A stretch of 51,178 nt of DNA from an uncultured Nitrospirota bacterium (GTDB taxonomy: Bacteria; CG2-30-53-67), in contig CALZGC010000046.1 of the NCBI GenBank assembly GCA_945786985.1, forward strand, positions 1 through 51,178, written 5' to 3'. Positions 36,089 through 44,319 of this stretch are shown piece by piece. Position 1 is the stretch's first letter, and every line of letters starts with the position of its first letter. The notes below the pieces were generated by a model. That model was not told the origin of the DNA, ran no database searches, and saw only the letters and a program-made list of their open reading frames with translations. The position numbers were made by a program, and so were the translations under genes.

Positions 36089-36186
36089 TTTTGCCGCATG
36101 ACTGCGTTGTTGCGGTGCTCAAATCCTCAACGTATGAAAAATACGCCTCCGGTTTTGCGCTCCTCACGCCTTGTCCTGCGGCAAAA
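36089..36186. repeat. Family C imperfect palindrome, 98 nt
   Basis: Perfect 10-nt outer arms TTTTGCCGCA (36089-36098) and TGCGGCAAAA (36177-36186), and inner arms CGTAT and ATACG around GAAAA near 36131-36145, with partial pairing between. It is a distinct family from A. The left half is in the spacer before the PilZ gene; the right half encodes the last seven residues (ILPQDKA) and stop of the radical-SAM gene. Confidence 0.7.
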
Positions 36187-37147
36187 TAAAAGCAACCTGA
36201 GGAGTTACTTTTGGCATGTCCGGCACCGCCGGCCCGACCTCCGTTCTCTCCAGACGCCGATAAATAGCCGTCACCACTTCCGGCTTCCGGGTCGTCCATG
36301 CGGGCGCCACGAGATGGCCGCGCGGCGCCTCCCCCATCAAGCGGTGAATCACCATCCGGCCCGAAAGAAGACGGAGGATCTCCGCGACGACGTCGATGTA
36401 CGCCTCCATCGACATTAGAGCGATCTCCCCTTTCGCATACGCCGCCGCGAGGGGGGTGTTCTTCAGAACATGGAGGTGATGCAGCTTGATCCCTTCGATT
36501 CCCATCTCCAGGAGCGTCCGGACGGTCGTCATCATATCCTCGACCGTCTCTCCGGGCAACCCCAGAATGACATGCGCACAAAGAGGGATTTCCCGGCGCC
36601 GCGCCCGGGAAACGGCCTTTTCGAAGGCCGCGAAATCGTGGCCCCGGCGCAGGATCTGCAGGGTCCGATCATGGACCGACTGCAGCCCCAGTTCCAGGCA
36701 GAGATAGGGTAGTCTGTCCCGGGAGCGGACCAGCAGCGCCAGCACGTCCTCCGGCAGGCAGTCAGGCCGTGTGCCGACGGATAGCCCCACGATGTCCTTT
36801 TCTCCCGCGGCCGCCCCCCAGTGGGCGGCCAATTGTTCCACCGGCCCATAGGTGTTCGTGAAGGGCTGGAAATAAGCGACAAACTTTCTTGCCTTATAGC
36901 GCCTCCGGGCATAGGCCATGCCGGTGCGAAGCTGCTCGGACACGGACAGCGCCGGATCGGACCAGGCCGCCTGCGAACCGCCGGGCCCGCAATAGATACA
37001 CCCACCCGCGCCCAGACGACCGTCACGGTTGGGACAGGTCATCCCCGCGTGCACCGGGACTTTGTGAACCCGGCAGCCAAATTGCCGGCGCAGCTCGTCC
37101 CCGATGGTTCTAACTGTTACCGCATCTTTCAATGCTGCCGCCTTCAT
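36164..37147 (-). CDS. TIGR01212 (YhcC-like) radical SAM protein
   Basis: 327 aa. Family pattern: FGCRVHKVPVHAGMTCPNRDGRLGAGGCIYC near 23-53 (cluster CX14CX2C as in the Elp3-like TIGR01212 group), KFVAYFQPFTNTYGPVEQL, VGLSVGTRPDCLPEDVL near 119-135, LGLQSVHDRTL, and a C-terminal APRGHLVAPAWTTRKPEV. The activity is unknown for most members. It overlaps the family C repeat, which provides about 14 C-terminal residues and the stop. Follows the SPOR gene by 35 nt. Confidence 0.9.
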   Translation of the reverse strand: MKAAALKDAVTVRTIGDELRRQFGCRVHKVPVHAGMTCPNRDGRLGAGGCIYCGPGGSQAAWSDPALSVSEQLRTGMAYARRRYKARKFVAYFQPFTNTYGPVEQLAAHWGAAAGEKDIVGLSVGTRPDCLPEDVLALLVRSRDRLPYLCLELGLQSVHDRTLQILRRGHDFAAFEKAVSRARRREIPLCAHVILGLPGETVEDMMTTVRTLLEMGIEGIKLHHLHVLKNTPLAAAYAKGEIALMSMEAYIDVVAEILRLLSGRMVIHRLMGEAPRGHLVAPAWTTRKPEVVTAIYRRLERTEVGPAVPDMPKVTPQVAFILPQDKA

Positions 37148-37182
37148 ACCTCACGCCTCGGACCGGATCGTTCGCCTCGCGT

Positions 37183-37899
37183 CTATCGGGTATAGGGGGT
37201 AATAAAGGTTGAGAGGTTCTCCTTCTTTTCCAGCAGGGCCGCCATCTCCTCCGCCTCGCCGCGTTTATCGAACTGCCCCACACGCACGCGGTACCACGTC
37301 CCCCGGCCCCGAAGCCGTTTGGCCATGGTATAGGCCCGGTACCCCTTCTCCCGCAGGTGGCTGGAGAGGTTCTCAGCCGCCTGCGCCTCCTCAAAAGCGC
37401 TGACCTGCACCGTATATTTCGTCGAAGGGCTCGCGGCCTTTGCGGCCACGTCAGCCGGATCGGAAACCGGCTCCGGTTTCCGATCCGGGGCCTGAATTTT
37501 CGCGGTCGTTTTTTCTGCAACCGGCGCGGGATCTGCTGCGACCGGAACGTCCGTCGGCGCCCCCGTCGGCGCAGCTGCGGCCTCGGGCGCTGCAGGCACC
37601 ACGGGATCCGGCTCCTGAGAGCTCTTCCGGAGCTCTTCGTAGAACGTGAACTCCTTCACAACCACTTCGGGATCTCCGGCAGGTGTCTCCACCACGGCCG
37701 CTCTCTGCTCCAGGGCCTCGGCCGGTGCTTCCCGTTCGAAGAGCCCCGAGGGGAAATGCCGTCCTACAAAAAAGCCGACCACGAAAACAAGGAGACAGAT
37801 CGCAGAGACCCCGGCCACGGCGAGTTTGAACTCGCTCCCATTGAGCCGGAACTCGGAATCCTCCCGAATCCTGTTGAGATCTCGCATCTCCTTTGCCAT
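37183..37899 (-). CDS. SPOR-domain membrane protein
   Basis: 238 aa. Cytoplasmic N-terminus, one transmembrane segment (about 27-47, AVAGVSAICLLVFVVGFFVG), a long Pro/Ala-rich periplasmic linker (about 90-155) and a C-terminal SPOR domain (YTVQVSAFEEAQAAENL to VRVGQFDKRGEAEEMAALL, about 162-230). SPOR domains bind denuded septal glycan, so a cell-division or envelope role is expected. A GGAGGG site precedes the ATG. Directly downstream of argS (66 nt), a common neighbour order in Deltaproteobacteria as far as I recall. Confidence 0.92.
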   Translation of the reverse strand: MAKEMRDLNRIREDSEFRLNGSEFKLAVAGVSAICLLVFVVGFFVGRHFPSGLFEREAPAEALEQRAAVVETPAGDPEVVVKEFTFYEELRKSSQEPDPVVPAAPEAAAAPTGAPTDVPVAADPAPVAEKTTAKIQAPDRKPEPVSDPADVAAKAASPSTKYTVQVSAFEEAQAAENLSSHLREKGYRAYTMAKRLRGRGTWYRVRVGQFDKRGEAEEMAALLEKKENLSTFITPYTR

Positions 37900-37965
37900 A
37901 CATCCCTCCGTGCTGTCAATGCAGCACCGCCCCCTGTCCCGGGACGGGCCGCCTCAAAAAACGCA

Positions 37966-39636
37966 TTACATCGTGACCGGCGCCGAAACCCCGAGCAGGC
38001 TCAACCCGTTTCGGATCACCGTCCGCACGGTCCCGGCGAGGAAGAGCCGAGCCTGGGACATCTCCCGGTCGTCCGAGATGATCCGGTGTTTGAAGTAGTA
38101 AGCATGGAGACGGGTCGCCAGCTCCTGCAGGTAGAAAGGAATGCGGTGCGGTTCCATGGCCCTCGCCGCACCTTCCACAACTTCCGGAAAGGTCGCCAGG
38201 TATTTCATCAGATCGATTTCTTCTGCCAAGGTGAGCCGCTCGATGGCCACCTCGTTGGCAGACGGCACGGCCAGTCCCCGCTCTTCGGCTTGCCGGAAGA
38301 CGCTGCAGATGCGCGCATGGGCATATTGGACATAGTAGACGGGGTTTTCATTGCTCTGCGTTTTGGCCAGATCCAGATCGAAGTCGAGATGGGAATCGGA
38401 CCGCCGGAGCAGAAAAAAATATCGCGCCACGTCATTGCCCACCTCATCGATGACCTCCGAGAGCGTCACGAATTCACCGCTGCGCTTCCCCATCCGGACC
38501 GGTTTGCCGTCCCGCAAAAGATTGACCATCTGAATGAGCACGACCCGCAACGCTTCTTCGTCATGCCCGAGGGCCTGCACGGCGCTCTTCATCCTCGGGA
38601 CATACCCGTGATGGTCCGCACCCCATAGATTGATCAGTTGCTCAAATCCCCTCGCGAACTTGTCGCCGTGATAGGCGATGTCCGAGGCGAAGTAAGTATA
38701 GTCCCCGTCGCCCTTGATCAAGACCCGGTCCTTGTCGTCCCCCAGGGTTGACGTCCGGAGCAGCAGCGCCCCGTTCTCCTCCCGGAAGAGGAGCGCTTTC
38801 GCGTCCAGCTCCGCAATGCAGGCCTGAACTTTCTCGTCCCGGTAGAGAGCCTTCTCCGAAAAGAAGCTGTCAAAGCGGATCCCTACCCGATCGAGGTCGG
38901 CCCGGATTCCCTCGAGGATCCGCCCGGCTGCAAACTCCGAAAAGAACGCGACCGCCTCTTCTTCGTTCATCGCGAGGTACCGGTCGGCGTCGCGCCGCCG
39001 GAGGTCCTCGGCAATCTCGTTCACATACTCTCCGGGATAGACATCCTGCTCCGGAAAAGGCACTGAGCTGTCAAAAAGCTGTCGGTATCGGATCCAGACG
39101 GAGCGCCCCAGCGTGCGGAGCTGCCGGCCGGCATCATTGACGTAGAACTCCCGGTGGACCGCATAACCCGTGGCCTCGAGAAGCCGAGCCAACGCGTCCC
39201 CCACCACCGCCCCTCGGCCGTGCCCGATGTGCAGCGGTCCCGTGGGATTGGCGCTCACAAACTCGATCAACACCCGCCGCCCCTTTCCCACATCGGAGCG
39301 GCCGTAGGCCTCCCCCTCGGTGTCGATGTCTTTCAGGATTCGGAGCCAGTAGTCTTCCCGGAGATAGAAATTGATGAACCCCGGGCCGGCAATCTCACAC
39401 CGTTCGATGACCCCATCCAGATCGGCGATGTGATCGATGAGCGTCTTTGCGATCTCCCGGGGCGGTCGCTTCACCGTGCCCGCGAGCACCATGGCCAGGT
39501 TGGTTGCAAAATCTCCGAAGCTGGAATCCTTCGGTACGTCGAGCTGTATGGGAGGGGCGGTCTTGACCGCAAGACTGCCGTCCCGGCATGCCCTGTCCAA
39601 AGAATCGTTCAGCAGATCAGTCAGTGTTTCTTTCAA
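37966..39636 (-). CDS. argS: Arginyl-tRNA synthetase
   Basis: 556 aa from a TTG at 39634-39636, which is preceded by GGGAGACGG. This gives the start LKETLTDLLNDSL typical of ArgS. An in-frame TTG at 39694-39696 also exists because the start region is tandemly repeated. The class I HIGH motif is PTGPLHIGHGRG near 131-142; the KMSKS position reads RMGKRSG, as expected since ArgS often lacks canonical KMSKS. The DALR anticodon-binding domain ends the protein. It has a strong promoter about 110 nt upstream. Confidence 0.95.
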   Translation of the reverse strand: MKETLTDLLNDSLDRACRDGSLAVKTAPPIQLDVPKDSSFGDFATNLAMVLAGTVKRPPREIAKTLIDHIADLDGVIERCEIAGPGFINFYLREDYWLRILKDIDTEGEAYGRSDVGKGRRVLIEFVSANPTGPLHIGHGRGAVVGDALARLLEATGYAVHREFYVNDAGRQLRTLGRSVWIRYRQLFDSSVPFPEQDVYPGEYVNEIAEDLRRRDADRYLAMNEEEAVAFFSEFAAGRILEGIRADLDRVGIRFDSFFSEKALYRDEKVQACIAELDAKALLFREENGALLLRTSTLGDDKDRVLIKGDGDYTYFASDIAYHGDKFARGFEQLINLWGADHHGYVPRMKSAVQALGHDEEALRVVLIQMVNLLRDGKPVRMGKRSGEFVTLSEVIDEVGNDVARYFFLLRRSDSHLDFDLDLAKTQSNENPVYYVQYAHARICSVFRQAEERGLAVPSANEVAIERLTLAEEIDLMKYLATFPEVVEGAARAMEPHRIPFYLQELATRLHAYYFKHRIISDDREMSQARLFLAGTVRTVIRNGLSLLGVSAPVTM

Positions 39637-39712
39637 TCGAGCCGTCTCCCTGAAAATCGAGCCGTCTCCCGGGCAATCGAGCCGTCTGACTGGCAATCGG
39701 GCCGTCTGACTG
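39633..39712 (-). repeat. Four tandem 20-bp units carrying the argS ribosome site and TTG
   Basis: Minus-strand units from distal to proximal: CAGTCAGACGGCCCGATTGC, CAGTCAGACGGCTCGATTGC, CCGGGAGACGGCTCGATTTT, CAGGGAGACGGCTCGATTGA. They occupy exactly 39693-39712, 39673-39692, 39653-39672 and 39633-39652. The proximal unit contains the GGGAGACGG site and the TTG start; distal units have degraded versions. Confidence 0.9.
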
Positions 39713-39745
39713 GATCAGCGATTTGCCGGTGCAAACCAAACGCTT

Positions 39746-39773
39746 ATTATAACAGTACACAAACGCCTGTCAA
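39746..39773 (-). promoter_or_regulatory. Consensus sigma70 promoter for argS
   Basis: Minus strand TTGACA (39768-39773), a 16-nt spacer and TATAAT (39746-39751). Both hexamers match consensus exactly, the best promoter in the window. The leader to the TTG at 39636 is about 100 nt and contains the tandem repeats. Confidence 0.75.
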
Positions 39774-39804
39774 ACAAAAAGGCTCACACCCGGATGTCCA
39801 TTTT

Positions 39805-40554
39805 CTACAGCATTTTCAATAATTTGTGAATTTGAGGAAGGATGCGCACCGTTCGTAGACGCCCGCGGGCTTCGCCCTGAAGGGAAAAGAGCCGCTCCCG
39901 CCAGCCAGGCATTTCCCACGTGCCGTGGACCGGCTGCAGGATCAGCGCCAGGCCGGCATCGGTCTCGGCCATGAGATCCACCAGGCGAGAGAACTCAGCG
40001 TCCTGCAGCGCAGGCCCCACGGCGGCTTTCACACAGAGAAGCTTCTCGTGGGCGGCTCGGAGAAACCGCCGGTGCCCATCCCAGTCGGTGGGCTTGCCCG
40101 TGGCCGATTCGAGCTTGACGTCCATGGAGATCCAGTTGAGCTGTGGAAGCAGGGCCGCCACTTCCGCTGCCAGGGTGCCGTTGGTCTCCAGGAAAACGGG
40201 CAGGATCTCCCGGACAGCCGGCAGGAAGGCCGCCAGAAATCGGTGATGCAGCAGCGGTTCTCCTCCGGTGAGGGCGAGAGAATGGTAGCGGCGCGCAGGC
40301 TCAGGCTCGGTCCGGATGAGCGCAATCAGTTCTTCGACGGAAAGCGGGTTGGGCCGCTCGGAGAACTCCCCCGATCCGGGGATGATCTCGACGCGACAGG
40401 GTCCGGTGGGTGTCCGGGCCGCTTCGGTGTCACAATAGTTGCAGGCCAGATTGCAGCCGTAGAACCGGAGGAACAGCTGAGGCTCTCCGGCGAGAAGCCC
40501 CTCCCCCTGGATCGAGGAGAAGAGCTCCACCACGTGGGCCGCGAGGGGATGCAT
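39805..40554 (-). CDS. queE: 7-carboxy-7-deazaguanine synthase
   Basis: 249 aa. Radical SAM enzyme of queuosine synthesis that converts carboxytetrahydropterin to CDG. N-terminal VVELFSSIQGEGLLAGEPQLFLRFYGCNLACNYCDT: the substrate SSIQGEG loop and the CX3CX2C cluster near 34-41. LALTGGEPLLH near 92-102 and the FLETNGTL strand follow. The ATG overlaps the stop of the DUF366 gene (TAATG), so the two are translationally coupled. Confidence 0.95.
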   Translation of the reverse strand: MHPLAAHVVELFSSIQGEGLLAGEPQLFLRFYGCNLACNYCDTEAARTPTGPCRVEIIPGSGEFSERPNPLSVEELIALIRTEPEPARRYHSLALTGGEPLLHHRFLAAFLPAVREILPVFLETNGTLAAEVAALLPQLNWISMDVKLESATGKPTDWDGHRRFLRAAHEKLLCVKAAVGPALQDAEFSRLVDLMAETDAGLALILQPVHGTWEMPGWRERLFSLQGEARGRLRTVRILPQIHKLLKML

Positions 40555-41111
40555 TACGGAACTCCCCGGACCTTGCAGCGCGCCCGAACCATCCCTGCAA
40601 GCTCCTCCAGATATTGCCGAATGATCTCTTCGGCCAGCGTGCGGGGATCCACACCAAGATCATCGAGCCCGACCGCGCGTACCGGCGTGCCGGTACTCGT
40701 CACATTCAGGCCGAGATGGATCATAGTGGAGACCGGCGTCGAAACCGCGATGGAGACGGAAAGCTTGGCCTCCCCTTCAAACAGGTCGTCACCCCGCCGG
40801 GTGATGCGAAGCCCTCCCAGGCGCCCGTTTATATGCTCCACCGCCAGACAAACCAGCAGTCTCTGGCGAAGTACCGTGGTCTCGAGATCGATGCCGAAGT
40901 GCTCCGCGATCATATGGAGCATCCGGTCACTGCGGATCGGTGCACGGGCCTTGACGTCCTCCAGATCGGCCATCCGGTCCAGCGGTACGTCGCAGGGACC
41001 GACAAAGGCAACCAGACTGTCTCCCAACAGGTCAAACCGTTCATAGGCCCAGTGGGACCGCAACTCCCGCCCGGTGTAGGCAATTTCCTTCTCCACGAAT
41101 CGGCCATGCAC
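40554..41111 (-). CDS. DUF366 family protein
   Basis: 185 aa from the GTG at 41109-41111, chosen because GGAGGG lies 7 nt upstream; a TTG five codons earlier has a poorly spaced site. Family pattern: YTGRELRSHWAYERFDLLGDSLVAFVGPCDV near 12-42, then MADLEDVKARAPIRSDRMLHMIAEHF near 47-72, and LSVSIAVSTPVSTMIHLGLNV. No function is assigned to the family as far as I know. The stop overlaps the queE ATG, which makes a link to queuosine or deazaguanine metabolism plausible. Confidence 0.85.
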   Translation of the reverse strand: MHGRFVEKEIAYTGRELRSHWAYERFDLLGDSLVAFVGPCDVPLDRMADLEDVKARAPIRSDRMLHMIAEHFGIDLETTVLRQRLLVCLAVEHINGRLGGLRITRRGDDLFEGEAKLSVSIAVSTPVSTMIHLGLNVTSTGTPVRAVGLDDLGVDPRTLAEEIIRQYLEELAGMVRARCKVRGVP

Positions 41112-41182
41112 GAGAATTCCCTCCAAACTCCCTCAACCAGAAAGAAAACCACGAAAATGACAAAAAGGCTGAGGAAAATAAA

Positions 41183-41212
41183 TTGACATCAGCCGACAAA
41201 CTGTAGTACCTT
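41183..41212 (+). promoter_or_regulatory. Candidate promoter for the 41321 gene
   Basis: TTGACA (41183-41188), an 18-nt spacer and TACCTT (41207-41212), about 110 nt before the ATG. It lies in the 209-nt divergent spacer with the DUF366 gene, which also holds a purine-rich stretch. Confidence 0.45.
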
Positions 41213-41320
41213 CAAAAATAGGATTCATAAATAAATCCAACAGGTTGATGCCTATATGGATTCCCGATTCGCCGGCGCCCTTTCCCGATTGCAGCCCCTC
41301 TCCGTTGGCAGAGCGATAAC

Positions 41321-41956
41321 ATGACCCGCAGAAGAAGAAGAAGAAGACCCGCCCGTATACTTTTCGCCGTGCTACTACTCTGCCTGGCCGCAACCGTCTC
41401 ACTGGTAGGGGCCCGCGTCTTTTCTACCCCGGAAACATTGCTGGCTCCCACCTCCGCGGAAGCGGCGGGCGAATGCCAGGCCAAAATCACGAAGATGCTG
41501 ATTGACGAGACCCTCTCCTTCAAGTTCAAGACCACCGAGGACATTCATTTCTCCGAGATGGAACTCAACTCATGGCTCAACGACAACCTGAGTCAGGCGC
41601 AGCGCGGACGCGTCTTCTCGGCCCAGATCTCCTTCCACCGGAACGGCACCACCTTCACCGGTCTGATCAGGCCCTTTGACAGGCGGCCCTTTGAAAAGTC
41701 CTTCTCCAACAACCTGTTGGAGGGGATCATCACCCGTGCGGTTTCGTTTCGGGTAGAGACCCGACCGACGATCCGCGAAAACCAGATCTACTTTGAGCCG
41801 CGCAAGATCACGCTGGGGCACCTGCCCATTCCTCCTCAGCTGTTTCCCCGGTTCCTCGAGGCCCTGCACTTGAATCCCTTTACGGGGCAGATCCGAACCG
41901 TCAAGGAGCTTCGACTCGCCGACAGGTCCCTCTACGTCACCGTCTACATCGACTGA
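41321..41956 (+). CDS. Hypothetical membrane-anchored protein
   Basis: 211 aa. Arg-rich N-terminus (TRRRRRRR, residues 2-9), one hydrophobic segment (ILFAVLLLCLAATVSLVGA, about 13-31), then a soluble extracytoplasmic part. FSEMELNSWLNDNL near 77-90 and SFRVETRPTIRENQIYF near 142-158 recall the ELN motif and beta layout of the YpmS/DUF2140-like group, but similarity is weak. I do not recognise a function. It precedes the DUF2065 gene by 13 nt and is probably co-transcribed. Confidence 0.6.
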   Translation: MTRRRRRRRPARILFAVLLLCLAATVSLVGARVFSTPETLLAPTSAEAAGECQAKITKMLIDETLSFKFKTTEDIHFSEMELNSWLNDNLSQAQRGRVFSAQISFHRNGTTFTGLIRPFDRRPFEKSFSNNLLEGIITRAVSFRVETRPTIRENQIYFEPRKITLGHLPIPPQLFPRFLEALHLNPFTGQIRTVKELRLADRSLYVTVYID

Positions 41957-41969
41957 GGGAAGCAAAGCA

Positions 41970-42161
41970 ATGGAGCTTTTTCTTTCCGCTCTGGGACTCG
42001 CCATGATCATGGAAGGGCTCCCCTACTTTATCGCGCCGCGGCATGTCAAGGAATTCGCGAAACGTCTCCCGGAAGTCTCCAGCGGCACCGTTCGATCGCT
42101 CGGCATGGCCATCGTGGCCGCAGGCCTCCTGGTCATCTATCTCGCCCGACACTTCTTCTAA
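41970..42161 (+). CDS. DUF2065 small inner-membrane protein
   Basis: 63 aa. Two hydrophobic helices (about 3-22 and 43-60) around EGLPYFIAPRHVKEFAKRL; the start LFLSALGLAMIMEGLPY and the GMAIVAAGLLVIYLAR end match the YjeT/DUF2065 family. Function unknown. A GAGGGAAG site precedes the ATG. Confidence 0.85.
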   Translation: MELFLSALGLAMIMEGLPYFIAPRHVKEFAKRLPEVSSGTVRSLGMAIVAAGLLVIYLARHFF

Positions 42162-42163
42162 CC

Positions 42164-42185
42164 CGCCCCGCGGTACCTCGGGGCG
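42164..42185. terminator. GC-rich hairpin between convergent genes
   Basis: CGCCCCG (42164-42170) pairs with CGGGGCG (42179-42185) over an 8-nt loop, between the DUF2065 stop and the rseC stop. No U-run, so it may act as a weak bidirectional or Rho-assisted end. Confidence 0.4.
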
Positions 42186-42195
42186 TCGGTCCCTC

Positions 42196-42630
42196 TCAAC
42201 GAACGACCCCCACGATGACCGGGCGGAACCGCCCGCTCTTCTCAAACCAGCTGTTCAGGAGTCGCTGCAGGAGAAAGAATACCAGGAGACCGATCAGCGA
42301 TCCGCAGGCGGCGAAAAGGTCCGCCTCGCCGCTCGCCTGCACGCGGGCCAGGGCGCCTCCCGCCGCCATGCCCAGGAACAGACCGATGAGCGGGAAGAGG
42401 TAGAGAAAAAAGGTGCCGGTGAGAAAACGCGATGTGGGAATGGCTACCCGTACTTTCTCGCCCACACCCGCGCGCGAGGGATTGTCCGCTTCGACGGTGC
42501 ACGCTTCATCTGCCTCGGAGAAATGACAGAAACCGGCGGAGCCACACCCGTCGCACGCGTGACTCCGCGCCGTGCGGACCAGCGCCCGCCGGCCGTGCAG
42601 TTGCACAACGGTACCCCACTCTTCGATCAC
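42196..42630 (-). CDS. rseC: SoxR-reducing system protein RseC/MucC family
   Basis: 144 aa with a GTG start after GGGGGCAACCC. The N-terminal small domain has four cysteines (HACDGCGSAGFCHF near 24-37, then ACTVEADN), the RseC cysteine set; two transmembrane helices follow (about 70-90 and 104-122). In E. coli RseC is tied to sigmaE control and to Rsx/Rnf-linked SoxR reduction, so membrane electron transfer is the likely setting here. It is the last gene of the threonine/citramalate run, 45 nt after cimA. Confidence 0.85.
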   Translation of the reverse strand: MIEEWGTVVQLHGRRALVRTARSHACDGCGSAGFCHFSEADEACTVEADNPSRAGVGEKVRVAIPTSRFLTGTFFLYLFPLIGLFLGMAAGGALARVQASGEADLFAACGSLIGLLVFFLLQRLLNSWFEKSGRFRPVIVGVVR

Positions 42631-42675
42631 GGGTTGCCCCCTGTGGCTTGCGGCAGGATAGAGGGCCGTTCGCCC

Positions 42676-44274
42676 TCAGCGGGCTCGCCGGCCTTCGGAC
42701 TTCCTGCTGCGCTTGTCCTTCATCAGCTTGAAGATCAGGCTGTCCACCAGGGCCTGCCAGGACGCCTCCACCACATTCTCCGACACCCCCACCGTTCCCC
42801 AGCAGTCCTCCCCGTCACACGATTCTGTGAGGACCCGCACATTGGCGTTCGTGCCCCGCTTTTCCGTCAGGACCCGCACCTTGTAATCGGTGAGGCGAAC
42901 CTCCTTCAATTCGGGATAGAAGGTGTAGAGCGCCTTGCGCAGCGCATTGTCCAGGGCATTCACGGGGCCATTGCCGACGGCGGCCTCGTGCACGACCCGG
43001 CCGTCCGGCCCCCGCATCATAATGGTGGCCTCACAGTCGGTCGGCCGGTCTCCCCTCTTCTCATTGATCACGCGGAAACCGAGCAAATCGAAATACGTGC
43101 GGCTCGTGTTCAGGGCATTCTGCATGAGGATCTCGAAAGAGGCCTCGGCCCCTTCGAACTGAAACCCCTGGCTCTCCAGCTGCTTGAGCGTTTGGACGAT
43201 CTGTCGCACCTCGGCCGATCGCCCTTCGATGTCGAGGCCGAACTTCTGAGCCTTGTAGAGGATATTGCTCTTTCCGGCGAGGTCCGACACCAGGACCCGC
43301 TGGATGTTTCCCACCCACTCCGGCCGGACATGTTCATAGGTTTCGGCCGCCTTCCGAACCGCACTGACATGGATCCCCCCCTTGTGGGCAAAGGCCGACT
43401 CTCCCACATAGGGGAACCGTTTGTAATGGGGCAGGTTGGCAATCTCCGACACATAGCGGGACAGATCCGTCAGCCGGCCCAGGGCCTTGCGGGGCAGGCA
43501 AGGGATGTTCAGTTTGAGGACCAGATTGGGGATGACCGAACAGAGGTTGGCGTTTCCGCAGCGCTCGCCATAGCCGTTCACCGTCCCGTGGACCTGCACC
43601 GCGCCGCAACGGACGGCCGTAATCGAATTGGCCACCGCCATCTCGCTATCGTTGTGGGCATGAATCCCGAGGGGCGTGCGGATCTGCGCCGCCACGACCG
43701 CCATGATTTCGGCGATCTCAAAAGGCAGGGTCCCGCCGTTGGTATCGCACAACACGATGACGTCGGCACCGCCCCGTTCGGCTGCCTCCAGGGTCTGCAG
43801 GGTATACTCGGGATTCGCCTTGTATCCGTCGAAGAAGTGCTCCGCATCATAGATCACTTCAGAGAGCCGCTGCTTGACGTAGCCCACGGACTCCCGGATC
43901 ATCGCGATATTCTCTTTCTTGGACACGCTCAGCGCATGACGCACGTGGAGGTCCCAGGACTTTCCGAAAATGGTGGCCACGGGCGCCCCCGACTTGACGA
44001 TGGCCCGTAGGTTGGCATCCTTTCCCGGCGTGATGCCGCCGCGACGGGTACTGCCGAACGCGGCCACCTTCGCGTGCTTCAGCGGCAGATGCCGGACCTG
44101 CCGGAAATACTCCACGTCCTTGGGATTGGACCCGGGCCAACCACCTTCGATGTAATGGACACCGAAGTCGTCGAGATGCTCCGTGATCCGCAGCTTGTCA
44201 TGGACGGACAGCGAGATGTCTTCGGCCTGGGTGCCGTCTCTCAGGGTCGTATCGTAGATAGTGATCTTCTTCAT
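42676..44274 (-). CDS. cimA: Citramalate synthase (LeuA-like, CimA)
   Basis: 532 aa from the ATG at 44272-44274, giving [22 protein letters not shown]; an in-frame ATG ten codons earlier is less typical. The HMGL-like TIM barrel has the catalytic Arg-Asp in [21 protein letters not shown] near 170 and [15 protein letters not shown] near 200-214 (metal His). A C-terminal LeuA dimer/regulatory domain (about 390-510) follows. It condenses pyruvate and acetyl-CoA to citramalate, giving 2-oxobutyrate for isoleucine without threonine deaminase. The long type matches the TIGR00977 form. Its location next to the aspartate pathway genes fits branched-chain supply. Confidence 0.93.
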   Translation of the reverse strand: MKKITIYDTTLRDGTQAEDISLSVHDKLRITEHLDDFGVHYIEGGWPGSNPKDVEYFRQVRHLPLKHAKVAAFGSTRRGGITPGKDANLRAIVKSGAPVATIFGKSWDLHVRHALSVSKKENIAMIRESVGYVKQRLSEVIYDAEHFFDGYKANPEYTLQTLEAAERGGADVIVLCDTNGGTLPFEIAEIMAVVAAQIRTPLGIHAHNDSEMAVANSITAVRCGAVQVHGTVNGYGERCGNANLCSVIPNLVLKLNIPCLPRKALGRLTDLSRYVSEIANLPHYKRFPYVGESAFAHKGGIHVSAVRKAAETYEHVRPEWVGNIQRVLVSDLAGKSNILYKAQKFGLDIEGRSAEVRQIVQTLKQLESQGFQFEGAEASFEILMQNALNTSRTYFDLLGFRVINEKRGDRPTDCEATIMMRGPDGRVVHEAAVGNGPVNALDNALRKALYTFYPELKEVRLTDYKVRVLTEKRGTNANVRVLTESCDGEDCWGTVGVSENVVEASWQALVDSLIFKLMKDKRSRKSEGRRAR

Positions 44275-44302
44275 GGCTCGCCTGCCTTTCCCGGAACGCG
44301 GC

Positions 44303-44319
44303 ACCCGCCGGCGGCGGGT
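44303..44319 (-). other. Intercistronic hairpin between lysC and cimA
   Basis: ACCCGCC (44303-44309) and GGCGGGT (44313-44319) form a perfect 7-bp stem with a 3-nt loop directly after the lysC stop. No U-run; it may stabilise the upstream message. Confidence 0.4.

Noticed and set aside
39633-39712. Four 20-bp repeats as a CRISPR array
   Set aside because: The units are directly adjacent with no spacers, and no cas gene is near.
39637-39745. T-box riboswitch before argS
   Set aside because: No T-box sequence, specifier loop or terminator is seen; the leader is short and filled by tandem repeats.
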